Below are positions 18,424 through 29,374 of a DNA stretch of 64,000 bases, piece after piece. The position numbers and the translations under genes were made by a program. Below the pieces are notes generated by a model. That model searched no databases and was not told where the DNA came from. It saw nothing but the letters and a program-made list of their open reading frames with translations. The DNA comes from Fragilaria crotonensis (Eukaryota; Bacillariophyta; Fragilariophyceae; Fragilariales; Fragilariaceae), in NCBI GenBank assembly GCA_022925895.1, contig JAKSYS010000881.1:248001-312000 (forward strand). Reading direction: 5' to 3'. Position 1 is the first letter of the stretch. Each line of letters opens with the position of its first letter.

Positions 18424-20520
18424 ATGGGCAACCGCGTGAAAGGAAAGCCGAAGAAGAAGTCCATCAAGGCTGCATCCCACTCTGGGATGGGAAGCAAGCG
18501 CAAGCTTTCTCGAATGGGAAAGAAGCGCAAGAAGGATCATGCCGGTTTGGACGCTACCTTTATCGGACGAGCTGCCTGCCTCCGTCGTTTGCAAATCTCA
18601 CTGAAGGACTTTCGTCGTTTGTGCATCCTAAAGGGAGTGTATCCTCGGGAACCTCGCGGCCGAGCACCTGGAAATAAAAAAGGCCAAACCTACTATCATG
18701 TGAAGGATGTTCGTGCGATTGCCCACGAACCAGTGTTGGAAAAATTCCGGGAGTTCAGAGCCTTCATGAAAAAGGTCAGGAAAGCAGCAGGAAGAAATGA
18801 AAAGGACGAAGCTGCTCGACAGCATTCTATGGCACCTGTTTACACATTGCATCATTTGGTTCGTGAACGATACCCACGTTTTGGAGATGCATTGAACGAT
18901 TTGGACGATGCCTTGACGCTCTGCTACCTGTTTGCAGCTCTTCCGAGTGAAAAGGATATCCCCGCCAAAGTCACCAACAAAGCCAAGGCATTGGCTGGAT
19001 CATGGGCGGCGTATTGTGCAACGACGTCGTCAATGACCAAGACTTTCATTTCGGTCAAGGGTGTCTACATGGAGGCAACTGTTCACGGTAGCATTGTGCG
19101 CTGGGTGGTACCCCATTCTTTCACTCAAAACATGCCCAACGAAATCGATTACAAAGTAATGTTGACATTCTTTGAGTTCTATCAAACATTGTTAAGCTTT
19201 GTCTTGTTCAAACTGTACAACGAGCTCGGCTTGAGGTTTCCTCTTCCAGCGCAGAATCTTGGTGGAGAAGGTACAGGAAATACAAGTGCGGTCGTTGCTG
19301 CCAACCTCAAGGCGATTACGACCGCCCTGACCGCAAACGTTGGAGGTGTCAGTGATGTCGTGACGGAGTCAATTGAAACCCCCAAGGAGAACAAAGTTGT
19401 AACAAAGGCGTCCAAGAAGAGCCGCCAACTCATGGAATCAGTGGGAGCGGCTCTTACACATCTCTCGGACGAGGAGGATGACGAGGACGAAGAAGATGAC
19501 GATGTTGACGTCGCAGGTCCTCTTCGCGCTGCCTTGGATACCATGGCCGAAAACGAGCACCGCACTGCTGTTCCAGGAGGAACGACCTCCGCCACTGCTG
19601 CACTGGACAGCGACGCCACGAAGCGAAGGCACTTGTTTGCTGGACTCGTGTTTTTCTTGTCCCGGGAAGTCCCACGAGGATACCTCGAGTTGGTTTGCCT
19701 TGCCTTTGGCGGTCGCGTCGGGTGGGATGGACCCAACAGTCCAATTACGGTTTCTGATCCCAGCATTACTCATCAATTGGTTGACCGCCCCAAACTTCCG
19801 GCAAGCTATGATGCGCACAAGTCTCGCGAGTTTGTCCAGCCGCAATGGGTGTTGGATTGCGCAAATTTTATGTTCTTGCTGCCGATTCGCAAATACGCTG
19901 TGGGAGTGTCCTTGCCTCCGCATCTATCTCCATGGGTAGACGATGAGGAAGAAGGGTACAAGCCGGCATATGCTGAGGAGATTGAACGCCTCAAGAATGG
20001 TGAGCCACTTCTCGAAGTTGATGAAGACGACGGACGCGTGGTCGCCATGGACGAAGACGAAGAGGAGGAAGCGGTTAACGAGCCTCAATCCAAAAAGAGC
20101 AAAGTTAGTCCAAGCGACGAGGAGGAAGGTGATGATGACGATGACGACGACGGTGAAGAGGAAGAAGAAAGTGTCAAAGCAGCCAAGGCTGCCAAGACCC
20201 AGGCAAAGGCGGACAAGGAGGCTCACGATCTTGCAAAGGTCATGATGAGTAAGAAGGCGTCTCGTTTGTATGGGCGTATGCAGCGTGGTATCTCTGCGAA
20301 GCAGGCTAAGGTTGACGAGATGGCGCGACGACGAAAAGAGCTTGAGGATTTGCAGAAGCCACGCATCGCGGGCAAGATTATTGGAAAGGAAACGAGTGAT
20401 GGCCAAACTCCTCTGAAACAGAAGGTGATTCGTCTCAAGAATGAGCGAAGAAAGACCGAGAAAGAATACTCGGAAACTGGAGGGTCCATGAAGAAGTCAA
20501 AGAAGAGGCGCACAGAGTAG
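18424..20520 (+). CDS. PES1: Pescadillo homologue (NOP7), ribosome biogenesis
   Basis: 698 residues, intact. The N-terminal Pescadillo domain (about 1-270) holds LDATFIGRAACLRRLQ, DFRRLCILKGVYPREP and TYYHVKDVRAIAHEP. An Asp/Glu tract (about 350-363) leads to a BRCT domain (about 395-495) with HLFAGLVFFLSREVPR, FGGRVGWD and FVQPQWVLDC. A second long acidic stretch (about 530-585) and a basic coiled-coil tail with nuclear signals follow. Pescadillo joins BOP1 and WDR12 in the PeBoW complex for 27S/32S pre-rRNA processing in the nucleolus. I preferred ATG 18424 over the upstream in-frame alternative because MGNRVKGKPKKK matches the expected basic start. Confidence 0.95.
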   Translation: MGNRVKGKPKKKSIKAASHSGMGSKRKLSRMGKKRKKDHAGLDATFIGRAACLRRLQISLKDFRRLCILKGVYPREPRGRAPGNKKGQTYYHVKDVRAIAHEPVLEKFREFRAFMKKVRKAAGRNEKDEAARQHSMAPVYTLHHLVRERYPRFGDALNDLDDALTLCYLFAALPSEKDIPAKVTNKAKALAGSWAAYCATTSSMTKTFISVKGVYMEATVHGSIVRWVVPHSFTQNMPNEIDYKVMLTFFEFYQTLLSFVLFKLYNELGLRFPLPAQNLGGEGTGNTSAVVAANLKAITTALTANVGGVSDVVTESIETPKENKVVTKASKKSRQLMESVGAALTHLSDEEDDEDEEDDDVDVAGPLRAALDTMAENEHRTAVPGGTTSATAALDSDATKRRHLFAGLVFFLSREVPRGYLELVCLAFGGRVGWDGPNSPITVSDPSITHQLVDRPKLPASYDAHKSREFVQPQWVLDCANFMFLLPIRKYAVGVSLPPHLSPWVDDEEEGYKPAYAEEIERLKNGEPLLEVDEDDGRVVAMDEDEEEEAVNEPQSKKSKVSPSDEEEGDDDDDDDGEEEEESVKAAKAAKTQAKADKEAHDLAKVMMSKKASRLYGRMQRGISAKQAKVDEMARRRKELEDLQKPRIAGKIIGKETSDGQTPLKQKVIRLKNERRKTEKEYSETGGSMKKSKKRRTE

Positions 20521-21139
20521 AATTGGAAATAAGTACTTTCTGCATGATAGTCGTAAGTAGTAGTTTTCGCCAGGCCCGCTTGGTTGGTGCGAACACTTTC
20601 TTGAACGCTTCTATTCAGAAGTCTGATAGGGGGAGTCCAGAAAGCGATGCTGTTCTTCGCATTGAAGCTAAACCTATCCTATACTGATACTGAATCGTAT
20701 GCAACCTTGAGATTGCTCACTACATGTACCGGTACCTGGTAGGTTGTTTTACCAAGAGCATGTACTCCAGTAGTTCACAGTCCACCGAGCGCTGGCATGG
20801 TCTACAAGAGTTTATCGAACCGGTACTGTATACTGTATGCATTTGAATATTTTGTATGAAGGACATGTTGAGGAATGAAATTCCACGTGGATTTTCCCTC
20901 CGACAGGTGTCTCACGTCTCGAGTCTGTCGCCTCCGAGCTCCGATCAACGAACGGATCATAGCCTCATCCGACTTGCATAACAACAATACAATAGATCGT
21001 CCTATAAACGAACAACTGGCGTATCCGAAGCATCAGGTTCAGGTCTTGAAGAGAGTGTCTACTGACTACAAATAGACTTTAATATTGACTTGACTGAATA
21101 TTGTGTTGGAAAGAATCTACACGACAGACGCGACAAAAC
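20521..21139. other. Intergenic with palindromic GTAC/CCGG words
   Basis: 20720-20830 contains TGTACCGGTACCTGGTA and GAACCGGTACTGTATACTGTATGC. No gene. A short frame at 20875-21075 has no recognisable feature. Confidence 0.5.
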
Positions 21140-22294
21140 ATGATGACACGGACAGCATGTATATTGCCTCTACTAACAATGACGTTAAGCACACTTCGCA
21201 CTGCGGCAGTGCTTGCTCGTGCCACTGATGCAACGCTGGTGTCGACGGGGTTGAGAAACTTGGGCAACACGTGTTACATGAACGCTCAACTCGAATGTGC
21301 ATTCCACATTCCTCTCATCCGCGACATTATCATTCATGGTCATCCAAAGGAACAAAAACAACAACAACAAAATAAAAACAAAAACGTGGGTGTCACAGCT
21401 CTTCGATGTTTGTTCAAAGATATGGAATTGTCAGCACAGTCCGATCAGCGTGGATATCCTGCGGCTCCCCTATCTCTCTGCCGGACGCTTGGCATTCCAG
21501 TCAGAGAACAGCAGGATTCTCAAGAGTTTTGGAAACTACTCTTGCCAGCCCTCAAACTCGATCAACTCACGGAATTGTACCAAGGGGCCTACGAAGATTA
21601 CATTACAGCCACGGACGATTCAGGACGAGAACGTAGACGGGATGAACCCTTTTTGGATCTATCCCTGGAAGTGCAATCTCACGACTCTATCCTTGAATCG
21701 ATTGGTGACAGATTCGGAGCTCCGGAACTACTAAGTGAGGCGGAAGGAAATGGATGGAGGCCTGAAAAGGGAGAGGACAAGATCGATGCTTTCAAGGGAT
21801 CGCTATTGCGAGTCTCTGGTCTGCCAAGTCTTTTGCAGCTCCATTTGAAGCGATTTCAATATGACTGGGAGCAGGAAGAAATGAGCAAACTGAATAGTAG
21901 ATGCACGTTTCCAGCGGAGTTGGATTTGAAAGAATTTTGTTCTGGAACGACCGAAGTAGAGCACGAGGGAGCGTTGTATGACTTACAATCCGTCATTGTG
22001 CATGTGGGCGAATATGCATCCGGACACTACTATGCCTATGTCCGCCCCGATGTTCGCGAGGATGTTTGGTATCGATTCGATGATGACCGTGTCACTCCTG
22101 TTTCACTTGAAGATGTAGTCAAGGACGCTTATGGAGGAAAAACAGTGGGCGAGGTGAAGCAACAAGAGAAGAAAGGACTCCTGCAGCGACTATTTTCTGG
22201 TGGAGGGTCATATGGATGGGGTGGGCCAGATAGTAGCGCCTACATGCTGCAGTATGTGAAGCGCATTGATATCAAGAGGCTTTATGATGTGTAA
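21140..22294 (+). CDS. Ubiquitin carboxyl-terminal hydrolase (USP, peptidase C19)
   Basis: 384 residues from ATG 21140. The Cys box GLRNLGNTCYMNAQLE places the catalytic Cys at residue 45, EQQDSQEFW follows in the expected spacing, and the His box HVGEYASGHYYAYV places the catalytic His near 296. DVWYRFDDDRVTPVS is the usual C-terminal signature. The closest style is the USP7/HAUSP catalytic core, although here the core is compact and has no TRAF or UBL domains. It should cleave ubiquitin from lysines on target proteins. The first 30 residues are hydrophobic (ACILPLLTMTLSTLRTAAVL), resembling a signal peptide or membrane anchor, which is odd for a cytosolic enzyme. Confidence 0.9.
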   Translation: MMTRTACILPLLTMTLSTLRTAAVLARATDATLVSTGLRNLGNTCYMNAQLECAFHIPLIRDIIIHGHPKEQKQQQQNKNKNVGVTALRCLFKDMELSAQSDQRGYPAAPLSLCRTLGIPVREQQDSQEFWKLLLPALKLDQLTELYQGAYEDYITATDDSGRERRRDEPFLDLSLEVQSHDSILESIGDRFGAPELLSEAEGNGWRPEKGEDKIDAFKGSLLRVSGLPSLLQLHLKRFQYDWEQEEMSKLNSRCTFPAELDLKEFCSGTTEVEHEGALYDLQSVIVHVGEYASGHYYAYVRPDVREDVWYRFDDDRVTPVSLEDVVKDAYGGKTVGEVKQQEKKGLLQRLFSGGGSYGWGGPDSSAYMLQYVKRIDIKRLYDV

Positions 22295-22340
22295 TGTCAA
22301 AGCCTCGATTCATGTCAAGTAGCCGCAATAAATGGAACCA

Positions 22341-23746
22341 CTACCGTGCAAAAATGTCTGGTCTCTCGTCGTCTGCTTGAGGCCATATAGCTCTGCCTAT
22401 CCGCTCCATGTCCTCCGCGACAGGGGCTCGAAATTTCATCAGCTCTCCTGTAATTGGGTGGTTAACCTCGAGAGTATACGCATGCAGCAGTGGCCGAGTG
22501 ATATGATGTACCTTGGATAGCCGTTGGTTCCAATCCGCTAAACCGTAAATGTCATCACCGTAGATTGGTGTGTGGCGATCTTGTAAATGAACTCGAATTT
22601 GGTGTGTACGGCCGGTTTCAATTCGTACTTGTACCATGCTTAGTTTCCCATCAAACGCAATCGAGTCGACATAGGACAATGCACGACGTCCAGCCTGCGA
22701 TGACGGTCTACCATCCACCAAACGGTCCTTGGGTGCGAATCCGCCGCTATTTCGTTTGTGAGGATCTGGAACAACACGCATTCGTTGTCGATGAATGGGG
22801 TGACGGCCAATAGGCTTGTCAATAGTGACCCTCTTTCCGGGGTTTCCGACAGTAATCGCAAGGTATGTCTTTTAACTTTCCGAGATTTGAAGGATTCCGA
22901 CAGGGCAGCTAGCGACGCACGAGTCTTGGCGACGACGAGGATCCCTGTAGTGCCCTTATCTAATCGATGTACAATTCCAGGGCGAAAGGAGACAGCTTCT
23001 CCATCGGTTCCGTCTACATCAATACCATCCGCAACATCAGGTTTGACACTTCCATCACCGGCAACAAATTCTCCGGTCCCAAACGGACTGTCGTTTGCTA
23101 GGTAGTACGCGAGTGCATTCACGACCGTTCCATCCCAATTTCCGGCTGCCGGATGTACTACCATATCCGCTGCTTTGTTCAATACGATCATATGTTCGTC
23201 TTCATAGATGACGTCCAGAGGTAGCTTCTGAGGGAGAATCTCGGTTGGTGTTTCTTCAGTTGGTAGCTTTATTTGGAGCGTCATGCCCTGCTCCACCTTG
23301 AATGCCTTTCGATTCAAGAGCTCGAGTTTGCCGTTTTCATGCAAGAGATGAACGTGTCCGTCCTCCACTAGAGCCCCAGCCAGCGATCGGGATAACTTCG
23401 GATCTGCGGCTGCAACGGCAACGTCGATTCGTTTGTTGTGGTACTCTTCGTCGATTGTGAAGGTAATCACGTTCTCCACGTCTTGTTGGAATTCGCATTC
23501 ATCTAATTCATCTTCCGAGTCATCATTATTCGTATCCTGAATACTAGGAGGAAGATCAAGCTGCTCCAGCTGCTGTTCCAACGCTTCTATTTCCTCAAGG
23601 TTGAACTGTGGTGGGCGGGCCCTGTGCAGGACGGTAGTCGCTCCCGTGACCAATGTCGACGGCAGCCGCACACTCACAAATCCGTGCAGGACAGGAAAGT
23701 ATCCCGCAAGAAGCAGGCACTGCACTCCCACAGGAAGTATCGTCAT
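22341..23746 (-). CDS. RluA/RluD-family RNA pseudouridine synthase, plastid-targeted, one frame break
   Basis: The N-terminus (MTILPVGVQCLLLAGYFPVLHGF) is a signal peptide with Phe near the cleavage site, suggesting plastid import. An S4-like domain (YHNKRIDVAVAAADPKLSRS) precedes the catalytic core: DEHMIVLNKAADMVVHPA, then the active-site motif HRLDKGTTGILVVAK with its catalytic Asp. The frame breaks at about 22868 after RKVKR. The next frame gives YLAITVGNPGKRV, IDKPIGRHP, then VRIETGRTHQIRVHL and a typical C-terminus to 22341. One restored base gives 468 residues. Enzymes of this group make pseudouridines in 23S rRNA. The acidic insertion near residues 60-85 is disordered. The break is next to an AAAAGA run. 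Confidence 0.85.
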
Positions 23747-25935
23747 TAGGAAAAAAACGAGGAATGCAACTCCGGTACTATGTTGTCAAGGAAAGAACAA
23801 CTTGCGAAGCTTTCAGTCAACATTCACAGAACGGGGCTTGCGATGTTAAGTTCTGATGTCGAATTTACGGTTGGGTCCACTCTTGTTTTTTTTTGTTTTA
23901 TCATTCGTTTGCTGTAGTTTCGTGGCTCTTGGTACTGGTAGATTGTTGGAGGACGGACGTGCACAACAGAATACTGGTACTAGAAGTACACGTATACTGT
24001 GAAGGTGAATACTGTAGTACGGAAGAAGGACCAATACTATGCTGTCCGCTTTTCGAGCTGATCCACCGTAGATTTCTTGAAAGTTTTATCAATTGGACGA
24101 GGCAATGACATTTGAAGCAGGGTCCCACAAAAAGTCAACCACCATGGTGAACCCTGGTACATTCGAGCAAGGAGGGGGGCAGGTCGCGACCAGCAGCCAA
24201 CTTACTTAGAGGTGGTGCAGTTGGCTACCTGGAACAGGAGAAAAGTCCTATCAATGTAGCTTCCAGAAGAATTGAACACCATAGCATTTGCAACTTGGTT
24301 ATGTAGAAGGATACTTCCTCTACAATGCATACCAGCCACTTGTACATTCTAATTCATGCAACAGCCAGTTGAATATCTTAGCTAGTAGTACTAGTAGTAC
24401 TATGTGCGTGTAAGAAGTGTGAGTCCTTCAACAAGACTTTTTAAAAGAGAGGTGTTTGACAACTCCCTTTCTGCCAGTTCCATCTGTCAGGACGAGCTGC
24501 TGCATAATGATCAAAGAGTTGAAGCTGTTCTACTGTCACGACCATGGTACTATGAAAGCAGACGAAGCCATGATTACTGCTGGATGGCTGGAAGTCGCAG
24601 GACGCACAGAGGATCAAATGATGAGGGTAGCTAGTACCAACCGAGAACAAGACATGATCCAATCACAACTTTGCCAGTCTGATGCTAGTTACTTCAGCAA
24701 CAAACAATATGATGCATAGTTTGTAAAATAACACCTGATTGTGAGGAGGAGGACGAATCTCGGCGTTCTTGCCTACTACCAAGAACATGAAGACTCTCCA
24801 ATACTAGTGTATGATATTGTCTAAGAGACTATACTCAACACCTCCTTGCCAGATGCACACACAACATGGAGGAAAGATGACTTGGGTTTGTTCAACACGT
24901 GTTGTAACACTGTGTCAAGTGCACAGCTGATTCAATGCAAACAAGAGCTGTTTCCTTCTGTTCCACAAACAGAGACAGCACTGTTTGACCCCTAGTATTG
25001 TGCAGAGGTACAAGGTGTACAACCAATGCCCTTCAGTGCATTTCACTCCAACATGAATGTCCAAACTTACACATTCCATATATTTGATCTCTTGGCATTA
25101 AGAATCCTGGTATTTCCATGTCGTTTGAAGTTTGATGTGATGCTCAATACTGGAGTAGTACGGTATTTTGTAGTACTGAAGTACTCGAGTACTCCTTATG
25201 CAATGGTACAGTACTAGCTACTAGTAGTACTCAAGTATCACTCTTCAGTCGTTCGCTGGGTTTTTTTACTCCCGGATTCTAAGTATGACATAGGCCTCTC
25301 TCTATGTAGAGGTAAAGTACAGTACGTAACTATTTGACATGTACGACTGCCGGTAATACACGGCAGACGGCAGTGGTTCGACCAGTGTCGTACTCAAAGT
25401 ATGTCATACATGTGTGTCGCACGCAAAAGCAACCAAAAACTCGGAGGAATCGTGTAAAAACGGAACGTATGCAGGATGTACAGTACAAGTATGATATTAT
25501 AGCACACCATACGAATTTGTGGATGGTTGCGTCAAGAACATGATCTCCCAAATTTTGCTTTTTAGTTTAAACTTTACATATATATATATTAATCAATCGT
25601 GTTCGATTGAATCACGTCTCACATGAAAAGACGATTTTCTTTTAAGTATAGCCCGCTACACTCGGCTATAGTATTTGTACTGAAATACTGGAGTACTTGG
25701 AGTACCATAGTACAATACTACTAGTCATAAGCTCGTAAAGTCATACTGTTACATGTACTGTACAGTACGTACGCCTTGAAACATGCATCATCCGCGGAAG
25801 CGTAACAAATTAAATGTTTCCATTCTATGCCAAAAAAATCGCGATCATATGATCATATGGGTATCATTCTCGCAATTTTCCAAGGGTCACCAACATTCCA
25901 ATATCATTTCGAGGCAACATTCATCGACGCCCATC
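23747..25935. other. Long intergenic region, no gene supported
   Basis: About 2.2 kb. Small frames near 24.4-24.7 kb and 25.0-25.2 kb show no family feature. The stretch is dense in short palindromes: CTAGTAGTACTAGTAGTACTAT near 24382, TACTCGAGTACTCC near 25180, and TACTGTACAGTACGTACG near 25755. A TATATATATATTAA run sits at about 25577. The last 200 bp are the protease 5' flank. Confidence 0.5.
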
Positions 25936-27075
25936 ATGTCAACCAACCGTTCCGGGCTGCAAACGTTGGCCATTCTCCTCCTCTTCTGCGGGTGCCATGT
26001 TTCTGGGATGACTGGATCTAAATTCACTGTATCTCAGGCTCGAGATTTGGAGACTCGTATCGTCGGAGGTACAGTTGCTAATCCGCAGAGGTATCCTTAC
26101 TACTCGCAACTGATTTTGACTTTTAGCAACGTATTCGGTTTATATTATTGCGCCGGGAGCCTAATCGCTTCTGATATTGTCTTGACAGCAGCTCACTGCT
26201 TATCCATCCCGGACTTCGGCCCTGTTTCCGGTGTAGAGGTTTGGGTGAATAGAACTGCCAGTTATGATTCTACTCAGTATGGGATTGAACGTTTGGCCGC
26301 CACCTTTGTTGTGCATCCTGACTATGACGACCTTACCGAGGCCAATGATATTGCGATTATCAAGCTCAATAAACCTGTGTTTGGCGTGCCTTTCGTGAAG
26401 ATCAACAGGAATGCATCTATCCCTGTGGTAACTCAGTCTCTAACAGCCATCGGGTTGGGCTACACTTCGAACGACGCTTACGGTCTTGCAGATTATCTTA
26501 TGGAGGTCTCAATGAAACCAGTATCCTTTCAAATATGCAAGAACGTCACTTCCTATGGCAAAGCAACCATTGTAGATGCGTTGATGCTGTGTGCGGGTGG
26601 GTCTAAGGACACATGTGGTGGTGATTCTGGCGGTCCACTGTTCCTTCGAGGCACCATAGCACGAAGCGACGTGCAGGTGGGAATAACGTCCTTCGGGAGC
26701 GATTTAGGATGCGGAATAGCGAGTGCCCCAGGAGTTTATACGAGAGTATCACGCTATGCACAATGGATCGACCAGCAGGTATGCCAATTGAGTAGCGTCA
26801 AACCTTCCACGTGTCCGGCAACTCAAAAGCCATCGACGAATGCTCCGACTAGGAAGCCATCGACTAAGCCTCCCACCAGAAAGCCATCGACAAAGCCTCC
26901 CACGAGAAAGCCATCGACGAAGCCTCCGACCAGAAAACCATCGACAAGGCCTCCTACCAGAAAACCGTCGACAAGGCCTCCGACCAGAAAACCGTCGACT
27001 AGGGCCCCGACCAGAAAACCGTCAAGAAAGCCGACTAGAAAGCCGTCGAGAAAGCCGACTTTGAAACGAGTGTAG
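25936..27075 (+). CDS. Secreted trypsin-like serine protease (S1A) with KPS/PT repeat tail
   Basis: 379 residues from ATG 25936, which gives a clean signal peptide (SGLQTLAILLLFCGCHVSG). The activation site is ETR-IVGG. The catalytic triad is complete: His87 in TAAHC, Asp138 in NDIAI and Ser231 in CGGDSGGP. Asp225, six residues before the serine, predicts cleavage after Lys/Arg. N-glycosylation sequons (NRT, NAS, NVT) fit a secreted protein. From about residue 290 the tail is a tandem repeat of TRKPSTKPP-type units, very basic and proline-rich. Similar PT/KP tails are common in diatom extracellular or wall-associated proteins. Upstream in-frame ATGs at 25783 and 25849 would precede the signal peptide and are unlikely. 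Confidence 0.92.
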   Translation: MSTNRSGLQTLAILLLFCGCHVSGMTGSKFTVSQARDLETRIVGGTVANPQRYPYYSQLILTFSNVFGLYYCAGSLIASDIVLTAAHCLSIPDFGPVSGVEVWVNRTASYDSTQYGIERLAATFVVHPDYDDLTEANDIAIIKLNKPVFGVPFVKINRNASIPVVTQSLTAIGLGYTSNDAYGLADYLMEVSMKPVSFQICKNVTSYGKATIVDALMLCAGGSKDTCGGDSGGPLFLRGTIARSDVQVGITSFGSDLGCGIASAPGVYTRVSRYAQWIDQQVCQLSSVKPSTCPATQKPSTNAPTRKPSTKPPTRKPSTKPPTRKPSTKPPTRKPSTRPPTRKPSTRPPTRKPSTRAPTRKPSRKPTRKPSRKPTLKRV

Positions 27076-27688
27076 CCATTGCACCATTTCGATATCGAAC
27101 TCTGTCATCAGTTCATGAAGTTATTCGCGTTATACGGAGTTCATTGTCACAACGAGTTCATTTGTTGTTCTATCAACATCTGCGTCCGTACCTAGGACAT
27201 CCTTTTATCTTTGCACTTCGCCATGCCGTTGCAGTTGTTTCATTGGTTAAGTAAATTATGATCACACAACATTCTTATGACATACCGGAGTACAGAACTA
27301 TGACCTAGTCTCGGGTAAACGTCCTTGGAAGCGGCTTCTTAAACTAGCGAAGATGCTCAATGCTTTTGAGGGTTACCGAGCACACGCATTCCGGTAGTAG
27401 AAGCGTGACAATGAGCGCGTGATATCGTCCCCATGATAATGTCGTCTGGTGTTTGGCGGCCGTATTTTGGAAGGAGACGAGTCAATAGGAAATCCTTGTT
27501 CAACTACATGAACCGTGAGTTCTCTGGGTTAACGGTAACCAAGTCACCAAAACCTGTCAATCCAACAGACTGACATGCAATCCCTGCCTTTTGTCGTGTT
27601 TGAGAGACTCCGAGGCCTTCATGCCTCGTCGTTATCTTTGCATGTGCTTGTGTTGGATCGATTCTGCACCATTGAATTCTCGCTGCGC
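27076..27688. other. Intergenic, nothing recognised
   Basis: 3' flanks of two convergent genes. An open minus-strand frame at 27504-27779 overlaps the next gene's end and looks like chance. Confidence 0.5.
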
Positions 27689-28117
27689 CTACGCCAGCTT
27701 CTTTATGGAGGTGTCTACCGACTGAACCTGTGACAAGAGTAAAGCACCACACAGTACCATACTGAATCCTACAAGCCAAATTTCATTGACTTTTTCGTCC
27801 CATAGCCAAATGCCCAAGAGGGCCGACATCCCGAAGTTTGCCGCGGTAGCGAGTCCGGTTCCGGCGACAGATCCGCTTTCTTCCATTCCCTCGAGAAAGG
27901 TTCCCATCATGAATGCATTCATGACAATCATGCCCAACAAACAAACCAGCCGAGGGATCCACTCGACTGCCACACATGCATTAAGGTCCACTAGCGACGT
28001 TGATTCTCGGCACATCAAACCAATCCATCGAAGCGGAGAATCGGAGGAGAGAGCAAACTTGGCCAAGCACGATGCAGCTGCCCCCAGAGCACCACTTAGA
28101 AGGGCAACTCGAAGCAT
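27689..28117 (-). CDS. TMEM42/EamA-like small membrane transporter protein
   Basis: 142 residues with four hydrophobic segments. The start LLSGALGAAASCLAKFAL and the later segment GLATAANFGMSALLGIWLW, followed by LVGFSMVLCGALLLS, match the TMEM42 half-size relatives of drug/metabolite (EamA, DMT) transporters. EamA proteins usually have ten helices in two repeats; this is a single-repeat form that may act as a dimer. The substrate is unknown. Between helices 1 and 2 lies a short loop with two Cys. No targeting peptide is evident, so a secretory or endoplasmic reticulum location is only a guess. Confidence 0.7.
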   Translation of the reverse strand: MLRVALLSGALGAAASCLAKFALSSDSPLRWIGLMCRESTSLVDLNACVAVEWIPRLVCLLGMIVMNAFMMGTFLEGMEESGSVAGTGLATAANFGMSALLGIWLWDEKVNEIWLVGFSMVLCGALLLSQVQSVDTSIKKLA

Positions 28118-28588
28118 TCTTTGGTGTACAGTCTATTGTGCACGAAACGAATAAATATAATGGTTGCAGTTGCACAAATATGTCAACACGACCACAACAG
28201 GAAGCTCTGTCGTTCCAGGAGGTTCCGGAATATCTTCTTTTCGACGCTTATGTCGACCGACATGAAAATAAGTGAAAACGGTTACTACGACTTTAGTGAT
28301 TTCCTACGGAATTTCGCATTTGACATACAAACTAAATATTTTTATTCAATATGGTAAACCTATCTAAATTCGCAGTAAGCATGGAATAGTAGAAATGTAC
28401 GTACGACAAATTCGGCTAGAAAAAAATGAAAGAAGGCTTGGAAAAATGCACTGGTATCGACTGGTATGACAATCCGATGGGAATGAATTCTTCACGTTTG
28501 ATTCTTATGGAATTACTTGAGATACTCCGTCGCATTCGAATGGAATCTTCTCATTAGGAATCGTCAAGATACATATGTTTTCGAGCTG
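28118..28588. other. Intergenic, A/T-rich, nothing recognised
   Basis: 5' flank of the TMEM42-like gene. No frame, RNA gene or repeat can be supported. Confidence 0.45.
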
Positions 28589-28807
28589 TTTCTTAAATTT
28601 TCTTAAGTTTTCTCAAACTTTCTTAAGAAACTGTAAGAAGATTTGAGTTGCTTATAAAATCTCAAATAATCTACGTGAACCTGGTAATAAAATCGCACCT
28701 TCTTAAATTTTCTTAAATAATCTCAAACTTTCTCAATCGGACGTGAGAAAAAAGAAGTTTCTCATATTTTCTTAAACTTTCTCATTCTTTCTCAACTTTA
28801 CTTAACG
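28589..28807. repeat. Phased TTTCTTAAA / TTTCTCAAAC repeat tract
   Basis: About 18 copies of a degenerate 9-10 bp unit, TTTCTTAAA or TTTCTCAAA, occur over 220 bp, many spaced at about one helical turn, with a few in inverted form (TTTAAGAAA-like). No coding potential. Helically phased A/T tracts are a known cause of intrinsic DNA curvature. Confidence 0.75.
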
Positions 28808-29374
28808 CAAGATTCCTATCTGTAACTCTTGTTCGAAAACGAAAACAATTTGTCCGAACGATAGTCTGCCAACGAGGACAAAATGAATTTACCGTATTGT
28901 AGAACAAGCTCGTGTGTAGGAAGGTGAAGGTGATATTGGTATGACACAAATAGTTAATAGATAAACATATTATACATAATCATTCAGGATTTATACATAG
29001 ACGTCTCTGAGGTGCCTCACGTTTTGACATGAGATCTGATCGTAAATTACAGAATTTCGTGGTTGAGACATTTTCAATATGCACTGACAAATTCTACCAA
29101 TCCTGTACGGAGTACGATGCACTATGTAGCAGGAATTCCGGAACCTCCAGCTGCTGTACTCGGAGCTCGGATTACTCTGCTCAAGGCCTTGGTTACAGAT
29201 TAGTTACTGTACGTAAGTAGTACGAGTACACGAGTACAGTATTGGATAACCAATAACCATTCTACAGTACAGGTATGTTAGTAATAGATACTTAGCGTAC
29301 AAGTCTTGAGCGGAGAGAGGATAAGGAAGAGGTGCAACTCTAGAGAACCAGAGCCAGGAGCATGTCGGATCCAA
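28808..29374. other. Intergenic, nothing recognised
   Basis: A/T-rich sequence. It ends in a cluster of TACGAGTACACGAGTACAG-type GTAC words at about 29210-29290, just past the 3' end of the phosphoesterase gene. Confidence 0.45.
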
